DNA of 64,000 nucleotides, from assembly GCA_016719635.1 (NCBI GenBank), contig JADJYT010000009.1:1-64000 (forward strand), given 5' to 3'. The notes below the pieces were generated by a model. The model ran no database searches. It saw nothing but the letters and a program-made list of their open reading frames with translations, and was not told the DNA's origin. The translations under genes were made by a program, and so were the position numbers. How positions within the stretch are numbered: position 1 is the first letter of the stretch; every line of letters begins with the position of its first letter. This document shows positions 44,654-54,730 of the stretch, piece after piece. This DNA comes from Sphingobacteriales bacterium. GTDB lineage: Bacteria; Bacteroidota; Bacteroidia; Chitinophagales; JADIYW01.

Positions 44654-45321
44654 TTCTTGCCGCCCAATCCGAATCCAAATCCAAGATTCAGAATCATGGG
44701 AAAATTGCCAAAGGTACCCCGGTAGATGGATTCCTTATTATTCAATACATTAAACAACAGAGATGCATTGAATACGCCTATCTTTCCAATGGGGGCTGCA
44801 TATCCCGCACCTAAGAGCAGATGATGCACATTCACCCGTCTGTCATAATAAAAATTTGATGGCTTGTTCACAAAATCATACCGGGCTTCCAGATTGAGTC
44901 CTTTATAAATATATCCTTTTGCGTAAATGTCAGACCCGTAAACAAAAAAACTCAATACGGTACTACTGGAGTAGCGGATACGTTCATAAATAAGAATAGG
45001 CCCGGCTCCGAGTTCCAGACGGTCCTTTATGACCATATATCCTACGGTTGGGGTTACATTTATATAGGTGAAGGCTCCAAACTGCAATCCGAAATTTCCC
45101 AGTCCGACACGAAGCCGGTTCAATCTTTCCTTTTTTAATTCGGCAGCCGATTTCACGTCCTCCCGGGCAGTCTTTGGCTTTTCGCCCTTTTCACTTGATT
45201 TCTTATTGTCTAAAGGTTCAATTATCTGAGTGGGCTGATAGTTTTCTTCCTGAGCGGCAGCGAATTTGTACTGAAAAAATACCCATAAAAAGAATGTATA
45301 AAAAAGCGCTTTTTTTTTCAT
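44650..45321 (-). CDS. Exported outer-membrane barrel-like protein
   Basis: 223 residues. Signal peptide (1-23), then a Lys/Glu-rich segment (about 37-65) probably facing the periplasm, then strands such as VGLGNFGLQFGAFTYINVTPTVGY and HHLLLGAGYAAPIG, ending NLGFGFGLGGKN. This looks like an 8- to 10-stranded barrel of the kind frequent in Bacteroidota. No specific family. Divergent from the DPP-IV-type gene. Confidence 0.68.
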   Translation of the reverse strand: MKKKALFYTFFLWVFFQYKFAAAQEENYQPTQIIEPLDNKKSSEKGEKPKTAREDVKSAAELKKERLNRLRVGLGNFGLQFGAFTYINVTPTVGYMVIKDRLELGAGPILIYERIRYSSSTVLSFFVYGSDIYAKGYIYKGLNLEARYDFVNKPSNFYYDRRVNVHHLLLGAGYAAPIGKIGVFNASLLFNVLNNKESIYRGTFGNFPMILNLGFGFGLGGKN

Positions 45322-45354
45322 TTACCCGATTTTAGGATTATCATATATAGAACG

Positions 45355-45362
45355 TACCTTTG
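45355..45362 (+). promoter_or_regulatory. -7 promoter box of the DPP-IV-type gene
   Basis: TACCTTTG fits TAnnTTTG, 14 nt before ATG 45377. Confidence 0.6.
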
Positions 45363-45376
45363 ATAAAAATAGTTTG

Positions 45377-47539
45377 ATGCTCAAATTAAGCGTAAAAATA
45401 ATGGTATTTCCGCTATTTTTCTTGCAGAACTTCCATGCTTACTGTCAATTAACATTGGAAGATATTTTTTTAACAGACAAATACACGGCAAAGTCGTATC
45501 CGGATATTGCTTTCCTGCATCAGAAAACCCTGTTTGCGCGATTAATGAGAGCATCCGAGGGAAAGGATATTGTTTTTTTTAATAGGCAAAATGTTCAGGT
45601 TGATGAATGGAAATTGTCTGAATTTACTTTTGTTGGAACAGATATGGACAAAGAGTGGTCCGGGTTGACATTCTCCAATACGGATAGATATTTTCTGCTG
45701 AGCAGGAGTTGTGAAACCTTATACAGGAATGCATATTCCTGTGATTATGTGCTAGGTGATGGGAAGGGAAAGCTGACAGACCTGGGTGATGGGAAGCAAT
45801 ATTTTCCGCTCTTTTCGCCGGATGATAAAAGAATTGCATTTGTAAAATCCAATAACCTTTATTACAAGGATATTTTACGCAATAAGGAAGTGCAAATCAC
45901 TAAGGACGGTGAGTGGAATAAGATTATCAACGGGAAGTCGGACTGGGTGTATGAAGAAGAACTCGGACTTACAAGAGCTTTTGAATGGAATGCTCAGGGG
46001 GATAAGATTGCTTATCTGAAGTTTGATGAGACTCATGTAAGAGAATCTTCATTGCCGGTGTATTATGATTTAAAGTACCCGAATCTCTTTACCTACAAGT
46101 ATCCGAAAGTAGGCGAAGAAAATGCAAAAGTGTCAGTATGGTGGCATGATACAAAATCGTCCAGAAATTATAAGGTTCCGTTGTCTGTCTCCAGTGAATA
46201 TATACCCCGGATTTACTGGAATGGGACGGGCAATGAAATAATAGTCATGCTGCTGAACCGACAGCAGGATTCCTTGCAGTTAGTGACTTTTGATATTAAA
46301 GCAAAAGAACTCGGACAGCTTTATCTGGAGACGGATAAGGCATATGTCGAGATTCCGGATATCGTCAAATTTCTCTCTGATAATTCGTTTATCATCAGCT
46401 CCGAGAAAGATGGGTTTAATCATTTGTACCATTATGATAAGAATGGGAAATTACTGCGTCAGCTGACAAAGGGAGATTTTGAAATAATGAGCGTATACGG
46501 AGTGGATGAAAAGAATAAAGCAATTTATTTTCAGAGCAATCAGGGAAATGAAATCGAAACGGCGATTTATAAGATGGATTATGAACTATTGACAGTGCAA
46601 CGGATAAGCAATCAGGATGGAATTAATACGGCACGTTTCTCTAACGATTTCACTTGCTTTATCAATGAATTTTCCAATGTTTCAACACCTCCGCAGGTGA
46701 CTTTACAGCAAACAGATTCCGGAAGAAACATACTGCTTGAAGATAATGAAGGATTGGGTGCTTCGCTTAAAGGCATTCCCCGAAAGGAGTTCATAAAAAT
46801 CCCTGTCAACAATCAACTGTTAAATGCCTGGATGATCAAGCCTGCAAATCCCGATACTACCAGGAAATATCCGCTGCTGATGTATGTGTATGGAGGGCCG
46901 GGAGACAGGGAAGTACTGAATGAATGGCAAAAACGGCGTGATTTATTTTATAATTTTCTGGCAGAACAGGGATATGTGGTGGTATGTGTCGAAAATACGG
47001 GAACAGGTAACAAAGGCGCGGTATTTAAAAAAGCCACATTTCTGCATTTGGGGAAACTGGAAACTGCGGATCAGGCAGCGGCGGCTAAATATCTTTCATT
47101 ATTGCCATATATAGATAAAAACCGTATCGGTATAGTTGGATGGAGTTATGGCGCCTACATTGCGCTGAATGCTTTATTGGAAGCGAATGATGTGTTTAAG
47201 GCAGCTATTTCCATAGCCCCGGTCACGAATTGGAGTATTTACGATAATATTTATACGGAACGGTACATGCGGACTCCACGAGAAAACCCATTGGGATATT
47301 ATGAAAACAATCCGATTATTTCTGCTGGTAAATTAAAGGGTAATTTATTGCTGATGCATGGCATGGCGGATGATAATGTGCAGGTACAGCATACGATTCA
47401 GATGATAAACGCCTTGAATGAAGCCCACAAGACCTATCAGCTGTACCTTTATCCGGATAAGGATCACGGCATATCCGGAAAGGAATACCGGTATGATCTG
47501 TATTCAAAGATTTTCCGCTTTATTCAGGAAAAGCTGTAA
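45377..47539 (+). CDS. Dipeptidyl-peptidase IV-type serine peptidase (S9B)
   Basis: 720 residues from ATG 45377 with a signal peptide ending near Ala-Tyr-Cys-Gln. An N-terminal eight-bladed propeller (DPPIV_N) contains WVYEEELGLTRAFEWN, whose Glu-Glu pair binds the substrate amino terminus in DPP-IV. The C-terminal hydrolase has GWSYGA with Ser590, Asp666 (GMADDNVQ; Asp665 adjacent) and His697 (DHGIS). It would remove dipeptides, usually Xaa-Pro, from peptides in the periplasm. Stands alone with its own promoter box. Confidence 0.93.
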   Translation: MLKLSVKIMVFPLFFLQNFHAYCQLTLEDIFLTDKYTAKSYPDIAFLHQKTLFARLMRASEGKDIVFFNRQNVQVDEWKLSEFTFVGTDMDKEWSGLTFSNTDRYFLLSRSCETLYRNAYSCDYVLGDGKGKLTDLGDGKQYFPLFSPDDKRIAFVKSNNLYYKDILRNKEVQITKDGEWNKIINGKSDWVYEEELGLTRAFEWNAQGDKIAYLKFDETHVRESSLPVYYDLKYPNLFTYKYPKVGEENAKVSVWWHDTKSSRNYKVPLSVSSEYIPRIYWNGTGNEIIVMLLNRQQDSLQLVTFDIKAKELGQLYLETDKAYVEIPDIVKFLSDNSFIISSEKDGFNHLYHYDKNGKLLRQLTKGDFEIMSVYGVDEKNKAIYFQSNQGNEIETAIYKMDYELLTVQRISNQDGINTARFSNDFTCFINEFSNVSTPPQVTLQQTDSGRNILLEDNEGLGASLKGIPRKEFIKIPVNNQLLNAWMIKPANPDTTRKYPLLMYVYGGPGDREVLNEWQKRRDLFYNFLAEQGYVVVCVENTGTGNKGAVFKKATFLHLGKLETADQAAAAKYLSLLPYIDKNRIGIVGWSYGAYIALNALLEANDVFKAAISIAPVTNWSIYDNIYTERYMRTPRENPLGYYENNPIISAGKLKGNLLLMHGMADDNVQVQHTIQMINALNEAHKTYQLYLYPDKDHGISGKEYRYDLYSKIFRFIQEKL

Positions 47540-47637
47540 CCCCGCTTTATGTCAATTTTAATAACGAATGTGCAGAATAAATCCAGATTTCTGTATTTCA
47601 TAACCTTAAATTTAAGTTTGGAAAGATATAACATCTT

Positions 47638-47645
47638 ACCTTTGG
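47638..47645 (+). promoter_or_regulatory. -7 promoter box of the DUF3078 gene
   Basis: TACCTTTG fits TAnnTTTG, 18 nt before ATG 47664; TTTG at 47618-47621 is a -33 candidate with a short (16 nt) spacer. Confidence 0.5.
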
Positions 47646-47663
47646 ACATCTAAAAAACAGCAG

Positions 47664-48725
47664 ATGAAAAAAATACTCTTTAGTGTGGTTTGTATCCTCT
47701 TTTTACAAACGTTCACCTACGCACAGGTAGAAAAGCAAATTAAAGGAGAAGCCGTATCCGCGGATGAGAAGAAGAAACTGGCAGACACCACTGACGGCTG
47801 GAAATTTGGCGGATTGGGAAGTCTGACATTCAATCAGGCGGGATTTGTGAATTGGGCCCCCGGCGGAACAAATTCCTTTTCTTTCTTATTTAATTTTCGT
47901 TTTTATGCCGATTTGAAGAAAGAAAACCATTTGTGGCAAAACTGGTTTGCAGCGGAGTATGGCATCCAATTTGTAAAAGGTGATGCGGATAAGGTCAGAA
48001 AAAACGCAGACCGCTGGGAAATCTTTTCCAAGTATGGCTATAAGTTGTACAAACCATTGTACATCGCCGTTTACACAGATTTACGCTCCCAGTTTTCGAA
48101 TACGTATGATTATGCACAGCCTAAACCGAGAAAACCGATTTCCCGTTTTGCCGCTCCCTTGATTTTTGAGGCTGCTGTTGGTCTGGATTATGTCCCCAAT
48201 CAGTATTTCTCCTTGTTTTATTCTCCCTTAGCGGCAAAAGTCACATTTGTCGGTGACAACGATATTGCGGCGGCAGGCACATATGGAAATTCATTCCCCT
48301 CTAAATTGAAGAAAGAATTTGGTACCGTTTTGATTGCTACATATAAACAGAATTTCTGGAAACAAAACATCTCGATTCTTTCTGTGTTTAAAGCCTATAA
48401 AAACTACCTGAAAGACAAAGAGCTGGTATTTGATAATACTGTCGATCCTGCCACATCTTCCCTTGTTCCTGAAACAATCGGACACTACAGACGCAATATT
48501 GATATTGACTGGCAAACGACAATAGGTCTGAAGGTCAATAAGTATTTATCCGCCAGTGTCTTTCTGCAATTGGTTTGGGATGTCGATATTCCAACACCTG
48601 TGAGTGGTACCATCGCACCGGTGCAATATAAACCACAGGCACAATTCAGGGATATTATTGGCGTAGGCTTATCCTATAATCCCAACTTTTATAAGACGAA
48701 AGGTGTTAAGGCGAAAAGCCTGTAA
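47664..48725 (+). CDS. DUF3078 outer-membrane protein
   Basis: 353 residues. Signal peptide MKKILFSVVCILFLQTFTYAQ. Typical DUF3078 phrases: WKFGGLGSLTFNQAGFVNWAPGGTNS (split across two strands), NADRWEIFSKYGYKL and the C-terminal strand GVGLSYNPNF. It is a Bacteroidota barrel protein of unknown role. A strong terminator follows, so it is probably transcribed alone. Confidence 0.88.
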   Translation: MKKILFSVVCILFLQTFTYAQVEKQIKGEAVSADEKKKLADTTDGWKFGGLGSLTFNQAGFVNWAPGGTNSFSFLFNFRFYADLKKENHLWQNWFAAEYGIQFVKGDADKVRKNADRWEIFSKYGYKLYKPLYIAVYTDLRSQFSNTYDYAQPKPRKPISRFAAPLIFEAAVGLDYVPNQYFSLFYSPLAAKVTFVGDNDIAAAGTYGNSFPSKLKKEFGTVLIATYKQNFWKQNISILSVFKAYKNYLKDKELVFDNTVDPATSSLVPETIGHYRRNIDIDWQTTIGLKVNKYLSASVFLQLVWDVDIPTPVSGTIAPVQYKPQAQFRDIIGVGLSYNPNFYKTKGVKAKSL

Positions 48726-48745
48726 TCACTGATTCCTTACCTGAT

Positions 48746-48776
48746 AACCGCACTTATTTTTAAGTGTGGTTTTTTT
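48746..48776 (+). terminator. Terminator of the DUF3078 gene
   Basis: AACCGCACTT (48746-48755) and AAGTGTGGTT (48762-48771), 10 bp with one G-U pair, followed by further T. Confidence 0.87.
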
Positions 48777-48867
48777 ATTTAGAATGAGTCCGGAATAATA
48801 TTCTTAATTAACGTAAACAACTAACATTTTTTAACAATATATCAAAAGCGTTCCTAGACTAGGATTC

Positions 48868-48875
48868 TATTTTTG
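48868..48875 (+). promoter_or_regulatory. -7 promoter box of the moxR-bat operon
   Basis: TATTTTTG fits TAnnTTTG, 30 nt before ATG 48906; the longer frame starting at 48873 overlaps it and is rejected. Confidence 0.55.
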
Positions 48876-48905
48876 CAGTTCATTAAACCGAACAAAAATC
48901 TGCTT

Positions 48906-49898
48906 ATGGAATCTATTGACATAAAAGCTTTAAACGAGCAAATCCAACAAGACAGCGCTTTTCTGGAAATCCTGAATCTGGAAATCGGAAAATCCATCGT
49001 AGGGCAAAAATATATGCTCGAACGATTGATGATAGCACTCTTGTCTCAAGGCCATATTTTACTGGAAGGGGTTCCTGGATTGGCAAAAACCTTGGCCATC
49101 AAATCCTTGGCAGATGCAATAGATACCCGATTCAGCAGAATACAGTTTACACCTGATTTATTGCCGGCGGATATTCTGGGTACAATGGTCTATAATCAGG
49201 CGAAAGGGAATTTTGAAGTGAAGAAAGGCCCTGTCTTTTCCAATTTCATTTTAGCGGATGAGATTAACCGCGCCCCCGCAAAAGTGCAGAGTGCTTTATT
49301 GCAATCGATGCAGGAAAGAGTGGTGACGCTGGGTGATACGACGTATAAGCTCGAAGAACCGTTTCTGGTAATGGCCACGCAAAACCCGATTGAACAGGAA
49401 GGAACCTATAATTTACCGGAAGCGCAGGTGGACCGTTTCATGCTGAAAGTAAAAATCACCTATCCCGAGTTTGAAGAAGAACGGCAAATCATGCGTCAGA
49501 ATGTGTGCGGACTGAATCCGAATATCCGGCCGGTGATTTCTGCAGAGACCATCCTGAAGGGACGCAATACCGTGCGCAAGGTATACATGGATGAAAAGAT
49601 TGAAAAATATATTCTCGATATCATCTTCGCTACCCGTGAGCCGGCTCACTATAAAATCGACAACCTCAAACACCTGATCAGCTACGGCGGTTCGCCGCGT
49701 GCCAGCATCAGTCTGGCGATGGCAAGTAAATCCTACGCGTTCATCAAACGCAGAGGATATGTCATTCCGGAAGATGTTCGTGCAGTGGCACATGATGTAT
49801 TGCGCCACAGGATCGGCATCACGTATGAGGCGGAAGCGGAAAACATCACCCAGGAGCATATCATCGATACCATCTTAAACAGAGTAGAAGTTCCTTAA
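48906..49898 (+). CDS. MoxR-family AAA ATPase
   Basis: 330 residues from ATG 48906. Walker A GVPGLAKT (about 55-62), Walker B FILADEINRAPAK, sensor 1 ATQNP and the second region YGGSPRASISL are MoxR hallmarks. MoxR ATPases act as chaperones with VWA-domain partners; here the DUF58 and BatA/BatB partners follow in the same operon, the usual Bacteroidota aerotolerance (bat) arrangement. Cytosolic. Confidence 0.95.
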   Translation: MESIDIKALNEQIQQDSAFLEILNLEIGKSIVGQKYMLERLMIALLSQGHILLEGVPGLAKTLAIKSLADAIDTRFSRIQFTPDLLPADILGTMVYNQAKGNFEVKKGPVFSNFILADEINRAPAKVQSALLQSMQERVVTLGDTTYKLEEPFLVMATQNPIEQEGTYNLPEAQVDRFMLKVKITYPEFEEERQIMRQNVCGLNPNIRPVISAETILKGRNTVRKVYMDEKIEKYILDIIFATREPAHYKIDNLKHLISYGGSPRASISLAMASKSYAFIKRRGYVIPEDVRAVAHDVLRHRIGITYEAEAENITQEHIIDTILNRVEVP

Positions 49899-49971
49899 CA
49901 GATTTTTAGAAATGCGGAAGCGGAAGCAGATACTTCTTCTTTCCATCATCTTTTCATTTCAAATCCTAAAA

Positions 49972-50838
49972 ATGGAAGTTACAGAACTGCTCAAAAAAGT
50001 GCGAAAAATTGAAATCAAGACCAAGGGCCTGACGAATCATATATTTTCGGGTGAGTATCATTCTGCCTTCAAAGGACGGGGTATGTCCTTCTCTGAGGTC
50101 CGTGAATATCAGTACGGTGATGACATCCGGAATATTGACTGGAATGTCACTGCCCGCTTTCAGCATCCGTTTGTCAAAGTGTTTGAGGAAGAACGGGAGC
50201 TGACCATCATGCTGCTGATTGATGTCAGTAAATCTTCATTCATAGGTACACAGAATCAACTGAAAAATGAAATCATTGCGGAGATAGCGGGGGTACTCGC
50301 TTTTTCAGCCATTCAGAATAATGATAAGGTGGGTGTTTTGTTCTTCAGTGATGCCATCGAAATGTTCATTCCTCCTAAAAAAGGAAAATCCCACATTCTG
50401 CGAATTATCCGGGAGATACTCAACTTCGAGCCTAAGAGTAAGAAAACGAATATCTCTCTGGCATTGGAAAGTTTCAATAACATGGTCAAACGAAAGAGCA
50501 TAGCTTTCGTATTGTCTGATTTTATTGATGAAAATTATGCGGATGAACTGCGTCATATCGCCAAAAAACACGACGTGATAGGAGTAAAGGTTTACGATCA
50601 GCTGGATACGGAACTGCCAAAGGTTGGTTTGCTGCAAATTGAAGACGTGGAGACCGGCGAAACGAAATGGATTGACACCACTGATTCCGCGACTCAGAAA
50701 ACATACAGGGAACGCGCGGCATTCTACGACAAAAACTACGATGCCAGTTTTTTAAAGGCCGGTGCGGATAAACTGAAAATAAAAACCGAACAGTCCTATG
50801 TTCATATATTGATGAACTTCTTTAAGAAACGCGCTTAA
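49972..50838 (+). CDS. DUF58 protein (VWA-like), bat operon
   Basis: 288 residues from ATG 49972; an upstream extension to 49912 is possible but would add an unusual hydrophobic lead. The DUF58 core GRGMSFSEVREYQYGDDIRNIDWNVTAR (about 37-64) is complete, and the following VWA-like part has LLIDVSKSS, a MIDAS-like Asp-x-Ser-x-Ser. Partner of MoxR. Next gene begins 7 bp after its stop. Confidence 0.92.
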   Translation: MEVTELLKKVRKIEIKTKGLTNHIFSGEYHSAFKGRGMSFSEVREYQYGDDIRNIDWNVTARFQHPFVKVFEEERELTIMLLIDVSKSSFIGTQNQLKNEIIAEIAGVLAFSAIQNNDKVGVLFFSDAIEMFIPPKKGKSHILRIIREILNFEPKSKKTNISLALESFNNMVKRKSIAFVLSDFIDENYADELRHIAKKHDVIGVKVYDQLDTELPKVGLLQIEDVETGETKWIDTTDSATQKTYRERAAFYDKNYDASFLKAGADKLKIKTEQSYVHILMNFFKKRA

Positions 50839-50845
50839 CACAGGA

Positions 50846-51844
50846 ATGAAACCATTTTTACAAATATCATTTAAACGGGTTGCGGATTGTTTCAATCTGA
50901 GTGCAGTGTTGTTTCAATATGCCATTATTTCATTCTTCCTGTTGCTTGATTATAATTCAGTTGCACAGACGGCTACCGCTTCTGTCAAAGAAAAGGAATA
51001 CCTCATCGGTGACTGGATTCCGGTGGATCTATTTGTTTCCGCCGCTTCCAGTAGTAAGGTGATTTTCCCGACACTGAAAGATTCCATTTCTCAGATAATA
51101 GAGATAGCAGATCTTACACCGATTGATACCGTCAAGAAAAGCGGACAGAATGAATATCATCAGTTGGTCAACCTGATTGTTTTTGATACCGGACAGGTGC
51201 TGTTGCCGCAGTTCCAGTTTCTGGTGGATAATAACGGACAGTTGGATACCATTACGTCAGAAGCCATTTTGGTGCATGTATCCGGTGTGAAAATTGATAC
51301 GACCAAAGATATAAAAGCGATAAAGGAACCGTTAAAGATTCCATTGACCTTCAGGGAGATCTTACCGTTTATCATCGGGGCTTTGTTGCTGGCTGCCCTG
51401 ATTGCCTTTATTGTCTGGTTTGTCCGCTATAATAAGAGAAAAAATCTGCCGCTGGATGAAAAATACCTGTTGCCGCCGCATGTTTGGGCCTTGAAGGAAT
51501 TAGATAAACTCGGGCAGGAAAAACTCTGGCAGACCGGTGAGGTGAAAAGTTACTATTCCCGTTTGACAGACATCGCCAGAACCTACATCGAGTTGCGTTA
51601 CCATATTCCGGCCATGGAGCAAACTACTGAAGAGTTGATGAGTTCGCTGCATAAAGGCGTCATGAAGCAGTCACTCAAAAAGGAACTGAACGAAGTGCTG
51701 GCGCTCAGTGATTTTGTGAAATTTGCGAAGGCACAACCGGATTTTATGGAGAATGAAAATTCGTTGAAGGTAATCAGGGATTTTATTGATAAAACGAAAC
51801 AGCTGGAAGAGGCGAAAAAGGCAGAACAACATAAACCCGTCTGA
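50846..51844 (+). CDS. Bat operon membrane protein, DUF4381/BatD-like
   Basis: 332 residues. N-terminal signal or anchor (about 18-40), extracytoplasmic beta domain (about 41-165), a membrane helix (about 172-194) and a cytosolic helical tail with PPHVWALKELDKLGQEKLWQ and YYSRLTDIARTYIELRYHIPAMEQTTEEL, as in the DUF4381-like protein found between DUF58 and batA in this operon. It probably positions the VWA proteins. Exact role unknown. Confidence 0.8.
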   Translation: MKPFLQISFKRVADCFNLSAVLFQYAIISFFLLLDYNSVAQTATASVKEKEYLIGDWIPVDLFVSAASSSKVIFPTLKDSISQIIEIADLTPIDTVKKSGQNEYHQLVNLIVFDTGQVLLPQFQFLVDNNGQLDTITSEAILVHVSGVKIDTTKDIKAIKEPLKIPLTFREILPFIIGALLLAALIAFIVWFVRYNKRKNLPLDEKYLLPPHVWALKELDKLGQEKLWQTGEVKSYYSRLTDIARTYIELRYHIPAMEQTTEELMSSLHKGVMKQSLKKELNEVLALSDFVKFAKAQPDFMENENSLKVIRDFIDKTKQLEEAKKAEQHKPV

Positions 51845-51849
51845 GAAAA

Positions 51850-52857
51850 ATGGCAAATTTATTTCCATACACATTTGCGCATCCACAATACTTCTGGTTA
51901 TTGCTTGCGCTGCCTTTCTTAGTGTTTTGGTTATATTATAAAAGAGATACATTTTATCCCGCTTTCAGTATTCCACAGCATGGAGGCGTACTGACGCAGG
52001 CGCCTTCCCTGAAAGTGAGTATGCTGCCCCTGCTGCCGCTGCTGAAAATTCTGGCATTTGTATTCCTGGTATTCGCTCTGGCAAGGCCGCAGAGTTCGCT
52101 GTCGGAAAAAGAGATTTCCACGCAGGGAATCGATATTGTGTTGTCCATGGATATATCCGGGTCTATGCTTGCGCGCGATTTTGAGCCTGACCGCCTGGAA
52201 GCCGCCAAGAAAGTGGCGATGAAATTTATCAGGGACAGGCCAAATGACCGGATAGGATTGGTGGTCTTTTCCGGAGAGAGTTTTACGCAGTGTCCCATTA
52301 CCATCGACCATCAGGTATTGCTGAATCTATTCAAAGACATCCACAGCGGCATGGTGGAGGACGGTACGGCCATAGGGATGGGATTGGCAACGGCTGTAGC
52401 GCGGTTGAAAGAGAGCAAGTCAAAAACAAAGGTCATTATTTTGATGACGGATGGTGTGAATAATATGGGGTATATCGATCCTTATACAGCTATCAAAATT
52501 GCCAAGGCTTTTGGTGTCCGCGTATATACTATCGGGATTGGTAAGAACGGAAATGCACCCTATCCGGTGAAAGACCAGAACGGCAGGACTTTCTACCAGA
52601 GTTTTCCGGTACAGATTGATGAACCACTGCTGAGAAAAATCGCGCAGGAAACGGGCGGAAGTTATTTCAGGGCAACGGGCAATTCATCCCTGAAGAACAT
52701 TTATGACAATATCGACAAACTGGAAAAGTCAAAAATAAAAATCAGCAACTACCACCGGAAAAGTGAACGCTTTCACCTGTTTGCATTTCTGGCATTGTTT
52801 TGCCTCCTGGCGGAATTTGTATTAAGTAAAACGTATTTGAAAACCATTTTAACATAA
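51850..52857 (+). CDS. batA: BatA, VWA-domain membrane protein
   Basis: 335 residues. Two N-terminal helices (about 13-30 and 57-77), a von Willebrand A domain with a full MIDAS (DISGS near 98-102, Thr in DGTAIG, Asp in LMTDGVNN), and a C-terminal helix. Preceded by 5 bp after the DUF4381-like gene. Bat proteins affect oxygen tolerance and envelope stress in Bacteroides; the mechanism is not settled. Confidence 0.93.
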   Translation: MANLFPYTFAHPQYFWLLLALPFLVFWLYYKRDTFYPAFSIPQHGGVLTQAPSLKVSMLPLLPLLKILAFVFLVFALARPQSSLSEKEISTQGIDIVLSMDISGSMLARDFEPDRLEAAKKVAMKFIRDRPNDRIGLVVFSGESFTQCPITIDHQVLLNLFKDIHSGMVEDGTAIGMGLATAVARLKESKSKTKVIILMTDGVNNMGYIDPYTAIKIAKAFGVRVYTIGIGKNGNAPYPVKDQNGRTFYQSFPVQIDEPLLRKIAQETGGSYFRATGNSSLKNIYDNIDKLEKSKIKISNYHRKSERFHLFAFLALFCLLAEFVLSKTYLKTILT

Positions 52858-52887
52858 TAGATAACGATATCAACAACAGATCTGGTC

Positions 52888-53907
52888 ATGCTGCGATTTG
52901 AACATACCGAATATTTTTCCCTGCTGCTCCTGCTTCCGCTGGTCACAGGCATTTATTTTTATGTTCAATGGAAAACAAAGATACAATTGCAGCAAATAGG
53001 CAATATCGACCTGATCAGAAGACTGATGCCTCAACGGAGCGATAAGAAATCGCTCGTGAAACTGTTGCTGCTGAATATGCTGATTTTGTTTTTGGTGCTC
53101 TCTCTGGCACAGCCGCAGATGGGAACGAAGATGGAGAAAGTGCAGCGTAAGGGAATCGATGTGATGATTGCGCTGGATGTTTCGAAAAGCATGTTGTCGC
53201 AGGATATCGCTCCATCCCGTCTGGAGAAATCCAAATTGCTGATTCAAACGCTACTTCATAAACTGGACGGAGACAGGGTAGGTTTGGTCATCTTCGCCGG
53301 AAACGCCTATTTGCAGATGCCGCTGACGGTGGATTATTCCTCCCTGCTGTTGTATCTCCGCTCTATCACGACGAATTCCGTCCCGACACAGGGTACCATC
53401 ATTACCGAAGCGCTTCGTCAGTCGGAAAGCGCGTTTAAGGCAACCGACAAAAAATATAAAGCGGTGATTGTCATTACGGACGGCGAAGACCATGAAGAAA
53501 ACGCCATTGACATGGCGGAAGAACTTGCTTCTGACGGTACGAGAGTCTTCACTGTTGGTGTCGGAACGCCCGGCGGCGGCGCAATTCCGGTGTATGATAA
53601 CAACGGAAGAATTATCGACAATAAGAAGGATGAGAATGGGCAGGTGATTGTTTCCAAAATGAATGCAAATATGCTGCAGGCACTGGCAAAAGGCGGTAAC
53701 GGGAATTATTATGTGCTGGATAATACGAAGATAGTCGGCGATTTGCTGTCTAAGGATATCGCCAAAATGGAAACAAAAACCATAAACGATAAAATATTCA
53801 CGGATTATGTGGAACAATTTCAGTATTTCCTGGTGTTTACATTATTGGTTTTATTCGCAGACTTATTCGTAACTTTCAGAAAGGAGTGGTTGGATTTTAA
53901 GAAGTGA
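52888..53907 (+). CDS. batB: BatB, VWA-domain membrane protein
   Basis: 339 residues, paralogue of BatA. Two N-terminal helices, MIDAS DVSKS (Ser-x-Ser conserved), GTIITEAL and VITDGEDHEE; a C-terminal helix anchors it (FQYFLVFTLLVLFADLFV). The order batA-batB-batC is conserved. Expressed as part of the moxR operon; gaps to its neighbours are small. Confidence 0.93.
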   Translation: MLRFEHTEYFSLLLLLPLVTGIYFYVQWKTKIQLQQIGNIDLIRRLMPQRSDKKSLVKLLLLNMLILFLVLSLAQPQMGTKMEKVQRKGIDVMIALDVSKSMLSQDIAPSRLEKSKLLIQTLLHKLDGDRVGLVIFAGNAYLQMPLTVDYSSLLLYLRSITTNSVPTQGTIITEALRQSESAFKATDKKYKAVIVITDGEDHEENAIDMAEELASDGTRVFTVGVGTPGGGAIPVYDNNGRIIDNKKDENGQVIVSKMNANMLQALAKGGNGNYYVLDNTKIVGDLLSKDIAKMETKTINDKIFTDYVEQFQYFLVFTLLVLFADLFVTFRKEWLDFKK

Positions 53908-53929
53908 CATTCTTGACACGATTTTACAG

Positions 53930-54730
53930 ATGAAAGAAAAGATTGAACATATCAGAGCATTCATAAAAAAACACAAAACGCTGATTATTATTTTAACGGT
54001 GATAAAAGTGCTGTTGAAGATTGGCGTTGTTTTATTTTTTATTGCAAAGGCGAATGATGCGAAAGGACAGTCTGCGAACAAACTGCTGAGAGAAGGAAAT
54101 AAGCTGTATCATAAGGAAAAATACAACAATGCTACAGAGTCCTACAGTAAGGCATTGCAGAAAGCACCGAAAGATGTGCGTGCCAATTTCAACCAGGGTG
54201 ATGCGCTCTTCAAATTAAATGAACTGGATAAGGCAAAAGAACTGTATCAGGCCGCTTACAGCCTGAGCACCAATACGGATATCAAGGCGAAAGCGCATTA
54301 CAATATCGGCAACGCCTGGTACAAACAGGAAAAATATGAAGAAAGCGTAAAGGCTTACAAGGCTTCTCTAAAGCTGAATCCTAAGGACATGGATGCCAAA
54401 TACAACCTGATGATGGCCATGGCAAAACTGAAAAATAACAACGGCGGTGGTGGCAAAAATCAGCAGCAGGATAAGAAACAACAGGATAAGCAGGACAAGA
54501 ACCAGCAGCAAAAGGGAGGCGATAAGAACCAACAGCAAAAAAACCAGCAGGGACAGCAGCCACAGGACAACCCTTCTCCACCACAGCAGCAGGCACAGGC
54601 GCCGCAAATGAGCAGTGAGGAGGCACAAAAACTGCTGGATGCCATAGGCAGCGAAGAAAGTAAGGTACAGCAAAAATTATCAAAGGAAAAAGGCAAACCG
54701 CAAAGCGGAAAAGTACAGAAAGACTGGTGA
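53930..54730 (+). CDS. batC: BatC, TPR protein with Gln/Lys-rich tail
   Basis: 266 residues. One N-terminal membrane helix (about 17-42), three TPR units (about 48-165; for example NKLYHKEKYNNATESYSKAL and AHYNIGNAWYKQEKYEESVKAYKAS in two pieces), then a low-complexity Gln/Lys/Pro stretch (about 175-232). Its stop overlaps the batD start by one base (TGATG), suggesting coupling. Confidence 0.9.
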   Translation: MKEKIEHIRAFIKKHKTLIIILTVIKVLLKIGVVLFFIAKANDAKGQSANKLLREGNKLYHKEKYNNATESYSKALQKAPKDVRANFNQGDALFKLNELDKAKELYQAAYSLSTNTDIKAKAHYNIGNAWYKQEKYEESVKAYKASLKLNPKDMDAKYNLMMAMAKLKNNNGGGGKNQQQDKKQQDKQDKNQQQKGGDKNQQQKNQQGQQPQDNPSPPQQQAQAPQMSSEEAQKLLDAIGSEESKVQQKLSKEKGKPQSGKVQKDW